This document shows, in pieces, positions 1-4,936 of a DNA stretch of 6,897 nucleotides; within the stretch, counting starts at the first letter, position 1, and each line of letters begins with the position of its first letter. The notes under the pieces are model-generated. The model saw nothing but the letters and a program-made list of their open reading frames with translations. It was not told the origin of the DNA and did not search any database. A program made the translations under genes and the position numbers. The stretch covers positions 1-6,897 of the forward strand of contig CAMLHP010000111.1 in NCBI GenBank assembly GCA_946479805.1, read 5' to 3'. The stretch is from an uncultured Gemmatimonadota bacterium (GTDB taxonomy: Bacteria > Gemmatimonadota > Gemmatimonadetes > Gemmatimonadales > GWC2-71-9).

Positions 1-204
1 GAACCGAGCCGGGCGGAACCGGTTCGGGCCCAGCCAAGCCGTGTATCAGAGGCGCCTCGCCAGGCGCCCGCCAGCAGGGCCAGCTCAGGGCGATCGGCGC
101 CGAGTCCGAGCAGGGCGGCAGCACCGAGCCGCTCGTCAGGCGGCAGCAGCCCGGCACCGGCGCGCAGCTCAGGTGGTGGCGGTGGCCGGCGCGGTCCGAG
201 GTAG
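1..204 (+). CDS. Possible 3' end of a gene with a disordered Ser/Pro/Arg/Gly-rich tail (partial, uncertain)
   Basis: This frame is open from the left edge to a TAG stop at 202-204. It would encode 67 residues made almost entirely of Ser, Pro, Ala, Arg and Gly, ending in SSGGGGGRRGPR. Such a tail resembles the disordered C-termini of RNA-binding proteins such as some DEAD-box helicases, but no folded domain is visible to confirm this. A strong hairpin at 233-260 downstream fits the end of a plus-strand gene. Against it, by my count GC is about 72, 90 and 70 percent at codon positions 1, 2 and 3, and a real gene here should peak at position 3. A biased composition could cause this, but so could a wrong frame. 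The other plus frames end at 206-208 and 216-218, and two minus frames are also open through the region. I cannot assign a function. Confidence 0.3.
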   Translation, partial: EPSRAEPVRAQPSRVSEAPRQAPASRASSGRSAPSPSRAAAPSRSSGGSSPAPARSSGGGGGRRGPR

Positions 205-232
205 TTGAGAGTCTGTGATCGAGAGAGGTGAC

Positions 233-260
233 GGGGGGCGGTGCGAGAGCGCCGCCCCCT
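233..260. terminator. Strong GC hairpin between converging genes, likely bidirectional terminator
   Basis: The arms 234-244 and 249-259 pair over 11 bp, with one G-U wobble if read as plus-strand RNA, and 233/260 can add another wobble. The loop is GAGA, a GNRA tetraloop, on the plus strand. On the minus strand the wobble becomes a C-A mismatch and the loop is TCTC, so the fold is better as a plus-strand transcript. It lies 6 bp beyond the stop codon of the minus-strand gene ending at 267. The flanks are only weakly T-rich (TGTTGCGTTATT on the plus side), so efficient intrinsic termination is uncertain. It may also act as a 3'-end stabiliser. Confidence 0.55.
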
Positions 261-266
261 GTTGCG

Positions 267-728
267 TTATTCGTGGCTGGCCGCGTAGTCCATTCCCCAG
301 GCCATGAACTCGGGGCTTCTGAGTCCCACCCGCATCGCGGCGTCGGTGGCGTCATCGACCGACATCTTCTGGTCCAGGATGAAGTACGGCAGCAACGCCC
401 CACCGACCCGGTTGGCGCTGGCGCAGTGCATCAGCATCGGCTGGTCCCGGTGCTTGCGCAGGGCGGCGAGGATCCGGTCGAGCTTGTCATCGCTGGTGGC
501 GCCCGGCGAAATCGGGACGTTGATGTACTCGAGGCCCAGCTGCCTGGCCAGGGCTGGCTCATCAAAGGGACGCACTTCCATCGGGTCGCGGATATCGAGG
601 ACCACCTTGCCCCCGGCAGCTGCGAAATCGCGGAGTTGCTGCTCGCTGGGCTGCCCGCCGGTAATCAGGCCGGGCACCGGCTCGTGAGCGTTGGGGACGG
701 AGGCCAGGGCGTCGAGGAGCTTGGACAT
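267..728 (-). CDS. DUF442 / beta-lactamase-hydrolase-like phosphatase or sulfurtransferase domain protein
   Basis: This is a 153-residue single-domain cytoplasmic protein. I recognise the fold family (protein-tyrosine-phosphatase-like DUF442, also called BLH phosphatase-like or TIGR01244 sulfurtransferase) from an N-terminal GGQPS motif (residues 24-28), a beta strand VVLDIRD (42-48), and the active-site loop HCASANRVGG (101-110). The presumed nucleophile is Cys102 and the phosphate- or persulfide-binding residue is Arg107. Only four residues separate Cys and Arg, as in rhodanese-type loops, whereas classical tyrosine phosphatases have five. Members of this family are annotated both as phosphatases and as sulfurtransferases, and the substrate cannot be read from sequence. 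The ATG at 726-728 gives a normal N-terminus. No Shine-Dalgarno is seen; TATATT lies 6 bp upstream instead. The gene is divergent from nadE and shares its repeat-filled spacer. No signal peptide or membrane segment is visible. Confidence 0.85.
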   Translation of the reverse strand: MSKLLDALASVPNAHEPVPGLITGGQPSEQQLRDFAAAGGKVVLDIRDPMEVRPFDEPALARQLGLEYINVPISPGATSDDKLDRILAALRKHRDQPMLMHCASANRVGGALLPYFILDQKMSVDDATDAAMRVGLRSPEFMAWGMDYAASHE

Positions 729-734
729 GGTGGG

Positions 735-740
735 AATATA
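735..740 (-). promoter_or_regulatory. Candidate -10 box (TATATT) for a leaderless transcript of the minus-strand gene 267-728
   Basis: Read on the minus strand the sequence is TATATT-CCCACC-ATG. The hexamer matches TATAAT at five of six positions and fits the TANNNT form. With only 6 bp before the start codon, transcription would begin at or next to the ATG, which agrees with the absence of a Shine-Dalgarno. No -35 element is apparent, because that region lies inside the repeat. This is inferred from sequence only. Confidence 0.45.
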
Positions 741-823
741 GCTGCGAGCTGCGAGCTTCGAGCTGCGAGCTTCGAGCTTCGAGTTTCAGCTCCCGAGGCT
801 CGCAGCTCGCAGCTCGCAGCTAT
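738..823. repeat. Heptamer tandem repeats arranged as a long imperfect inverted repeat in a divergent promoter region
   Basis: From 740 there are six 7-bp units in a row, AGCTGCG or AGCTTCG (740-781), followed by a decayed seventh unit (782-788). After a 10-bp spacer come three units of CTCGCAG (799-819). The right array is the reverse complement of the left motif. Positions 738-757 pair perfectly with 804-823 (20 bp), and the pairing extends to 763/798 with a single mismatch at 758/803. The result is a 26-bp arm with a 34-bp centre. The block occupies most of the 104-bp spacer between two divergent genes, so it is unlikely to be a terminator. It could be a mobile palindromic element, a cruciform-forming site or a regulator-binding array; the sequence does not decide this. 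Confidence 0.9.
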
Positions 824-826
824 CTT
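821..826 (+). promoter_or_regulatory. Candidate -10 box (TATCTT) for leaderless nadE mRNA
   Basis: The plus strand reads TATCTT-TAGTCC-ATG, with the hexamer ending 6 bp before the nadE start codon at 833. It matches TATAAT at four of six positions and fits TANNNT. There is no Shine-Dalgarno in front of nadE, so a start of transcription at or near the ATG is plausible. The arrangement mirrors the TATATT box of the divergent gene at the other end of the inverted repeat. This is inferred from sequence only. Confidence 0.4.
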
Positions 827-832
827 TAGTCC

Positions 833-2632
833 ATGCTCCACCTCGCCATCGCGCAGGTGCGGCCCCGCAAAGGGGCCTACCGGGACAACCTCGCCCGCCT
901 GGGGGAGGTTTTTCGCGACGTGTCAGCATGGAAGGAGCCACCCGCCCTTCTGCTGGCTCCCGAGGCGGTGCTGACCGGTTACTTCCTGGAGGGCGGTGTT
1001 CGCGAGTTGTCGCTGACCGCCGACCAGCTCTTCGAGGACCTCAGTGGAGCGCACCAGGCCAGCGGTGCCCCGCCAATGGACGTCTCGCTGGGCTTCTACG
1101 AACTGCACCAGAACCGCATCCACAACTCCGCGATCTACGCCACCCTGGGCGGCGCAGACAAGGGTATCCGCCACGTTCATCGCAAGGTGTTCCTCCCCAC
1201 CTATGGGGTGTTCGACGAGGAGCGGTTCGTCGAGCCGGGCCGTTCGGTCGAGGCGTTCGACACCAGCTGGGGCAGGGCGGCGATGCTCATTTGCGAGGAC
1301 GTCTGGCACAGCGTAATGCCGATGTTTGCCGCGCTGGACGGCGCCGAGGTGCTGCTGGTGCCCAGCGCCAGCCCGGCGCGGGGCATCCGTCCCGATGCGG
1401 ATGACGAACGGCCGTCGAGCCTGAGCCGCTGGGAGCGGATTGCGCAGGATGCCGCCGGCGAGCACGGCGTGTTTGTCGCAGTGGCCCAGCTGGTGGGATT
1501 CGAGGGTGGCAAGGCGTTTCCGGGCGGCTCGGTTGTGGCCGGCCCCCGCGGCGAGCTGATCGCGCGCGCGCCGGTGTTCGAGGATGCCCTGATGCCCTGC
1601 AAGCTCCACTTGGGTGAGATCGCCCGCGCTCGCGCCGACCTGCCGCTGTTGTCCGACCTCGAGATGCGGCTGCCCCACCTGCTGCAGGCATGGGACGGAA
1701 AAAACCGCACCGGTGGCGGCACTGGAACCGGAGACGGCCCTCCGCCCGGCATCAGGGAACGACGCTGGGCCACCAGGGTGCCCAGCAGCAGCCCGGTGGC
1801 ACCCAGCAACGCCGAAGACCCGCTCGCCATGGAGCACGAGCTCACCCGCCGGTGGCTGGTCGAGTTTCTCAAGGATGAGGTGGTACGGCGCCGCGGATTC
1901 ACCAAGGGAATCCTGGGCCTTTCGGGCGGAGTCGACAGCTCGCTGGTGGCTTACCTCGCCGCGGCAGCGCTCGGCCCCGAGAACGTGATCGGGGTGCGCA
2001 TGCCTTACCACGCGTCGAGCCATGAGAGCCTGGAGCATGCCGAGCTGGTGGCGAACGACCTGGGCATCGAGCTCCGCACCGTGGACATCTCCGGCGCGGT
2101 GGACGCGCTCGCCGCCGACATCGGCGTGGCCACGTCGCCCGGACGTCTCGGCAACATCATGGCGCGGACTCGCATGATCACGTTGTTCGACCTCTCGTCA
2201 GCGCTTGGCGCGCTGCCGCTCGGCACCGGCAACAAGACCGAGCGCCTCTTCGGATACTTCACCTGGCATGCGGACGACTCACCGCCGGTGAACCCGCTGG
2301 GAGATTTGTTCAAGACCCAGGTGTGGGAGCTGGCTCGGCATGTGGGCGTGCCGGGCGTCATCGTGGACAAGCCCGCCAGCGCCGACCTGGTCCAGGGCCA
2401 GACCGACGAGGGCGATTTCGGGATCACCTACGACAAGGCCGACCACATCCTGCACTGGCTGCTGCTGGGATACCGCCCGAGGGACATCGCCGAGCTGGGC
2501 TTTAGCGATGCCGAGATCGAGCTGGTGCGGAACCGGCTGGAATCGACCCACTGGAAGAGGCGCCTCCCCACCGTGGCGATGGTGAGCCAGACAGCGATAG
2601 GGGAGTATTACCTGAGACCGGTGGACTTCTGA
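833..2632 (+). CDS. nadE: Glutamine-dependent NAD+ synthase
   Basis: This 599-residue cytoplasmic enzyme performs the last step of NAD+ synthesis: it amidates nicotinic acid adenine dinucleotide using ATP and ammonia taken from glutamine. The N-terminal nitrilase-type glutaminase domain (about 1-285) shows the Glu-Lys-Cys triad as Glu44 (APEAVLTGY), Lys118 (HRKVFLPTYG) and Cys154 (LICEDVW). The C-terminal synthetase domain (about 335-599) has the ATP-pyrophosphatase P-loop SGGVDSS (364-370), ARTRM (444-448), GTGNKTE (464-470), the QGQTDEGDFG loop (521-530) and a KRRLPTVAMVS tail. A Gly/Pro/Ser-rich linker (about 290-330) joins them and makes the protein longer than many homologues. The start at 833 is supported because LAIAQVRPRKGAYRDN matches the usual nitrilase beginning. 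No Shine-Dalgarno is present. It appears to be transcribed alone, with a hairpin directly after the stop codon. Confidence 0.97.
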   Translation: MLHLAIAQVRPRKGAYRDNLARLGEVFRDVSAWKEPPALLLAPEAVLTGYFLEGGVRELSLTADQLFEDLSGAHQASGAPPMDVSLGFYELHQNRIHNSAIYATLGGADKGIRHVHRKVFLPTYGVFDEERFVEPGRSVEAFDTSWGRAAMLICEDVWHSVMPMFAALDGAEVLLVPSASPARGIRPDADDERPSSLSRWERIAQDAAGEHGVFVAVAQLVGFEGGKAFPGGSVVAGPRGELIARAPVFEDALMPCKLHLGEIARARADLPLLSDLEMRLPHLLQAWDGKNRTGGGTGTGDGPPPGIRERRWATRVPSSSPVAPSNAEDPLAMEHELTRRWLVEFLKDEVVRRRGFTKGILGLSGGVDSSLVAYLAAAALGPENVIGVRMPYHASSHESLEHAELVANDLGIELRTVDISGAVDALAADIGVATSPGRLGNIMARTRMITLFDLSSALGALPLGTGNKTERLFGYFTWHADDSPPVNPLGDLFKTQVWELARHVGVPGVIVDKPASADLVQGQTDEGDFGITYDKADHILHWLLLGYRPRDIAELGFSDAEIELVRNRLESTHWKRRLPTVAMVSQTAIGEYYLRPVDF

Positions 2633-2633
2633 A

Positions 2634-2655
2634 GGCGGACGCAGTCCGCCCTTTT
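2634..2655 (+). terminator. Rho-independent terminator-like hairpin after nadE
   Basis: A perfect 7-bp stem, GGCGGAC (2634-2640) with GTCCGCC (2644-2650) around a GCA loop, begins one base after the nadE stop codon and is followed by CTTTT. The T-run is short but adequate for a weak to moderate intrinsic terminator. It implies that the downstream thioesterase gene has its own promoter or is reached by readthrough. Confidence 0.6.
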
Positions 2656-2681
2656 CCCTTCTCACTTCTCACTTTTCACTC
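2652..2681. repeat. Second heptamer tandem array (TTCTCAC-type) abutting the thioesterase start
   Basis: Four consecutive 7-bp units can be laid out: TTTTCCC (2652-2658), TTCTCAC (2659-2665), TTCTCAC (2666-2672) and TTTTCAC (2673-2679), followed by TC and the ATG at 2682. The unit differs in sequence from the array at 740-819 but has the same 7-bp period and is also intergenic. It takes the place where a Shine-Dalgarno would be expected and is almost purine-free on the plus strand. Confidence 0.75.
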
Positions 2682-3146
2682 ATGACCGTTGCCTCGCGTC
2701 CGATGTCCCATTCCCGCAGCGAGCTCACCACCTTTGTCATGCCCCACATGCAGAACGTGAGGGGAGACCTGTTTGGCGGCGACCTGCTGGCGCTGGTGGA
2801 CCAGGCGGCGGCTGTGGCGGCGATCCGTCACGCCGGTGGCATAGCGGTCACCGCGAGCATCGAGCGTGTGGACTTCCGGGAGCCGATCCACCTGGGCGAA
2901 CTGGTCACCTGCACCGCCACGGTGGACTTCGTGGGGAACTCGTCGATGGACATCACGGTCGAGGTCCACGCCGAGCAGGTGAGCACCGGAACCAGGCGCC
3001 ACACCCACACGGCGCGGGTGGTGTTCGTTGCGCTCGACGAGACAGGAAAGCCGCGGCGGGTGCCGCGGCTGGTGATTGAAACTGAAGAGGAGCGGGAGCG
3101 CTACCGGCGCGCGGAGGAGAGCCGCAAGGAGCGGCGCCCGAGATAG
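2682..3146 (+). CDS. Acyl-CoA thioesterase, hotdog fold (YciA/BFIT type)
   Basis: This 154-residue cytoplasmic enzyme is predicted to hydrolyse acyl-CoA to free fatty acid and CoA. The family signature is clear: NVRGDLFGG (25-33) followed by the hotdog helix LLALVDQAA with the likely catalytic Asp40, then VTASIERVDFREPIHLGE (56-73) and VGNSSMDITVEV (84-95), and VVFVALDETGKPRRVP near residues 113-128. It has one hotdog domain, so it should assemble as a dimer or trimer of dimers as relatives do. Residues 133-154 form a highly charged Glu/Arg tail. The start at 2682 has no Shine-Dalgarno; an in-frame ATG at 2703 is an alternative and would remove seven residues with no family match. The gene lies 49 bp downstream of nadE beyond a terminator-like hairpin and converges on the DoxX gene with a 21-bp gap. 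The acyl-CoA length preference is not deducible. Confidence 0.92.
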   Translation: MTVASRPMSHSRSELTTFVMPHMQNVRGDLFGGDLLALVDQAAAVAAIRHAGGIAVTASIERVDFREPIHLGELVTCTATVDFVGNSSMDITVEVHAEQVSTGTRRHTHTARVVFVALDETGKPRRVPRLVIETEEERERYRRAEESRKERRPR

Positions 3147-3167
3147 CCAGCGGCGGACACTACCGCA

Positions 3168-3587
3168 TCAGGGCAGCCGCCTCCGGGCCGCGATGGTCCG
3201 GTCCACGGCCCACGCTCCGGGCCCGGCCATGGCCAGGCAGAGCGACGCGGCCATCAGCAGCAGCTCTAACTCGATGTCGGCGAATCCGAACCCGTTGCGC
3301 GCCTTGGCGAAGAAAATGGCGCCGGCCATGACAAGGGCGAAGAGAACGCCCAGCGGCCGGGTGAACAGGCCGATGATGAGCAGGAAGCCGCCCACCAGCT
3401 CGAGGGTGGCCACGCCCGGCGCGACGATGCTCGCCAGGGGAATGCCCAGGCTGCTGAAGAAGCCGGTTACGCCCTCGAGGCCCATCTGGAAGTACTTCTG
3501 CCAGCCATGGGCCAGGAATGCGATGCCGGTGACGACTCGGAGTGCAAGGATTCCGAAGTCGGAGCGCGCGGCGACGGCTGGATTCAT
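3168..3587 (-). CDS. DoxX family integral membrane protein
   Basis: This protein has 139 residues with four predicted membrane helices at about 12-30, 54-76, 78-95 and 106-126. The family pattern is recognisable: LRVVTGIAFLAHGWQKYF at the end of helix 1, GVATLELVGGFLLIIGLFTRP in helix 2, and helix 4 beginning with ELELLLMAASL. DoxX proteins are small inner-membrane proteins, in some cases associated with quinone or thiosulfate oxidation or with oxidative-stress complexes, but most including this one have no proven role. The frame stays open upstream to about 3827, but that extension is Pro/Arg-rich and runs over the divergent lipase gene, so I chose the ATG at 3585-3587. No strong Shine-Dalgarno is seen. 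A good -35 match lies on the same strand upstream. Its stop codon faces that of the thioesterase gene, with no clear hairpin between them. Confidence 0.9.
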   Translation of the reverse strand: MNPAVAARSDFGILALRVVTGIAFLAHGWQKYFQMGLEGVTGFFSSLGIPLASIVAPGVATLELVGGFLLIIGLFTRPLGVLFALVMAGAIFFAKARNGFGFADIELELLLMAASLCLAMAGPGAWAVDRTIAARRRLP

Positions 3588-3633
3588 GGATGAACTCGCG
3601 GGTGCGGGAGGGGCAGGAGATTTACCGTGATGA

Positions 3634-3662
3634 GTAATCCCGTTCAATCGCCACTTTGTCAA
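3634..3662 (-). promoter_or_regulatory. Candidate sigma70-type promoter for the DoxX gene
   Basis: On the minus strand a perfect TTGACA (complement of 3657-3662) is followed after 17 bp by GATTAC (complement of 3634-3639), which matches TATAAT at only three positions. Transcription would start near 3627 and leave a leader of about 40 nt before the ATG. The -35 overlaps the plus-strand AAGGG in front of the lipase gene. The ideal spacing supports it, but the weak -10 lowers confidence. Confidence 0.45.
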
Positions 3663-3665
3663 GGG
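3661..3665 (+). promoter_or_regulatory. Shine-Dalgarno AAGGG that decides the lipase start at 3674
   Basis: AAGGG ends 8 bp before the ATG at 3674. The frame can be extended to a TTG at 3656, but that would place this purine stretch inside the gene and would lack its own ribosome site. A GTG at 3668 is a less likely alternative. No convincing plus-strand promoter is seen; TTTACC (3621-3626) and TTCAAT (3643-3648) with a 16-bp gap are the best weak pair. Confidence 0.5.
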
Positions 3666-3673
3666 CGGTGGCC

Positions 3674-4498
3674 ATGAACCGCGACACCGGAGCCACCGCT
3701 CTTGTGCTGTCGGGTGGTGGTGCCAAGGCGGCGGCGCATGTCGGCGCCGCCCGTGCCGTCGCCGAGGCGGGGATCCGTCCTGCCCTGTACGTGGGCACCT
3801 CGATGGGAGCGGTGGTCGCAGCGGCACTGGCCGCAGGCATGACTCCGGAAGACCTGGCGCTCAAGCTGGAGGCCTCCGCCGCCGACATCATCGTGAAGCG
3901 CCCGCTGGTGGCGCTGCGCGGCCTCACGGTGCCGTCGCTGCTTCGCCCGGAGCCGCTCAGGCAGATGATCGAGCACGTGGTCCCGGCGCGGAGCTTCAGC
4001 GAACTCGCGACCCCCCTCACTTTCACTGCAGTGGACCTGGACACTGGAGCCCAGGTGGTCTTCGGCGAGGGTGGCGAGGACCAGCCGCTGGTGGATGCGC
4101 TGGTCGCTTCCTGTGCCCTTTCGTTCTACTATCCCCCGGTGTTGATGGGCGGCAGGAGGCTGGCTGATGGCGGCCTCAGGGGGGTCCTGCCGCTCGAGCA
4201 CGCGGCGGTGCCCGGCATCTCGCGGGTCATTGCGGTTGACCTCGGCGGCAACTTCGAGGAAGGCATCGCGCCGGGCATGACACTGCCGCTGAGGCGGGCC
4301 CATGACGAGGCGATCAGCGTGCTGCTGGCCGACAACACCGACCTGCGGCTGGCGCTCTGGAAGGCTCAACCCGGCCGGCCACCGCTGCTGCATGTCCGGC
4401 CCCGCATCGAGCGGGGGACCACATTCCGCCCCGACCTCGCGGAATCACTGATGACTGAAGGTTATCGGGCGGCGCGCGAGGCTCTGGCGGCGCCCTGA
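3674..4498 (+). CDS. Patatin-like phospholipase (RssA/YchK-like)
   Basis: This 274-residue protein is predicted to be a serine acyl hydrolase with a Ser-Asp dyad acting on phospholipid or another acyl ester. The oxyanion-hole glycines lie in LSGGGAK (12-18), the nucleophile elbow is GTSMG (41-45) with Ser43, and the catalytic Asp165 is in ADGG (164-167). TAVDLDTG (118-125) and CALSFYYPPV (147-156) also fit the family. The first motif reads GGGAKA where many relatives have GGGAKG. I see no signal peptide or membrane helix, so it is probably cytosolic or peripheral on the inner membrane. The C-terminal third (about 200-274) shows no further domain that I recognise. It heads a plus-strand gene run, is followed after 12 bp by the DUF2203 gene, and lies two genes upstream of mlaE. 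This suggests, but does not show, a role in membrane-lipid turnover. Confidence 0.93.
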   Translation: MNRDTGATALVLSGGGAKAAAHVGAARAVAEAGIRPALYVGTSMGAVVAAALAAGMTPEDLALKLEASAADIIVKRPLVALRGLTVPSLLRPEPLRQMIEHVVPARSFSELATPLTFTAVDLDTGAQVVFGEGGEDQPLVDALVASCALSFYYPPVLMGGRRLADGGLRGVLPLEHAAVPGISRVIAVDLGGNFEEGIAPGMTLPLRRAHDEAISVLLADNTDLRLALWKAQPGRPPLLHVRPRIERGTTFRPDLAESLMTEGYRAAREALAAP

Positions 4499-4504
4499 GG
4501 GGAG
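4497..4504 (+). promoter_or_regulatory. Shine-Dalgarno of the DUF2203 gene overlapping the lipase stop
   Basis: GAGGGGAG begins inside the TGA stop of the lipase gene and ends 6 bp before the ATG at 4511. It is a strong site at ideal distance. It supports this start and translation from a shared mRNA, in contrast to the SD-less genes nadE, mlaE and the thioesterase. Confidence 0.75.
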
Positions 4505-4510
4505 CAGGCG

Positions 4511-4936
4511 ATGAGCAGTTCCCGATTCTTCACCCTGGAGGAGGCGGAGCGAACGCTGCCACTGGTGCGCGGGATCGTGGCCGACCTGGTGCAGGAATAT
4601 CCCGGGTGGCGTGCCGGTGTGTCGCGCTACGAGGAGCTGGCGCTGGCGGCGCGAGCCGACAGCGGCGAAACCGATGAGATGCAATCCGCGCTGGCGGATG
4701 TGAATGCCCGCGCTGCCCGGATTGATGTCTACCTCAAGGAGCTGGAGTCGATCGGCTGCGTCTTCAAGGGATTCGAGGCCGGCCTGGTGGACTTCCTCTC
4801 GCTGCGAAATGACGAACCCATCCTGCTCTGCTGGCGGCTGGGAGAGGAGCGAATAACCCACTGGCATCCGGTGGATGGTGGCTTCGAGGGCCGCCGTCCG
4901 GTTGATGATTCGATTCTTTCGGAGGTGGCTCGATGA
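4511..4936 (+). CDS. DUF2203 domain-containing protein
   Basis: This is a 141-residue soluble protein recognisable as DUF2203: FFTLEEAERTLPLVRGIV at the start (6-23), a charged helical middle (about 35-80), then the conserved end with GCVFKGFEAGLVDF (82-95), LLCWRLGEERITHWHP (104-119) and GGFEGRRPV (122-130). The middle is likely to be helical or a coiled coil. The biochemical function of this family is not known to me. The conserved Cys, Trp and His in the LCWRLGE...WH block could be a ligand or metal site, which is speculation. It has a strong Shine-Dalgarno, follows the lipase gene by 12 bp and overlaps the next gene by 4 bp (ATGA), so the two are very probably translationally coupled. Confidence 0.92.
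   Translation: MSSSRFFTLEEAERTLPLVRGIVADLVQEYPGWRAGVSRYEELALAARADSGETDEMQSALADVNARAARIDVYLKELESIGCVFKGFEAGLVDFLSLRNDEPILLCWRLGEERITHWHPVDGGFEGRRPVDDSILSEVAR
4921..4926 (+). promoter_or_regulatory. Shine-Dalgarno GGAGGT for the small membrane protein gene
   Basis: A consensus GGAGGT inside the last codons of the DUF2203 gene ends 6 bp before the ATG at 4933. It fixes that start and the ATGA overlap. Confidence 0.8.

Noticed and set aside
740..819. CRISPR array
   Set aside because: The units are 7 bp with no spacers between them, and there are no cas genes.
738..823. Rho-independent terminator
   Set aside because: The two flanking genes diverge, so no transcript should end here, and there is no T-run following the hairpin.
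228..974. Open plus-strand frame of 248 codons from a GTG at 228
   Set aside because: It runs antisense through the whole DUF442 gene, across the heptamer array and into nadE. It shows no family motif and is best explained as a shadow in GC-rich DNA.
923..2038. Open minus-strand frame of 371 codons
   Set aside because: It lies entirely antisense to nadE, whose catalytic motifs are continuous on the plus strand. Its composition (His/Arg/Gln/Ala/Gly-rich) is typical of an antisense shadow.
3147..3167. Terminator between the converging thioesterase and DoxX genes
   Set aside because: Only a 4-bp GCGG/CCGC pairing is possible and there is no T-run, so I do not call one.
3656..3673. TTG start giving a 280-residue lipase
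   Set aside because: The ATG at 3674 has AAGGG 8 bp upstream, and the six extra residues add nothing conserved.
3168..3827. Longer 219-residue version of the DoxX protein
   Set aside because: The extra 80 residues are Pro/Arg/His-rich, overlap the start of the divergent lipase gene and match nothing in DoxX proteins. The ATG at 3585-3587 gives the normal family length.
3659..4393. Open minus-strand frame of 244 codons opposite the lipase gene
   Set aside because: The plus strand encodes a complete patatin motif set, and the minus frame lacks any recognisable domain.
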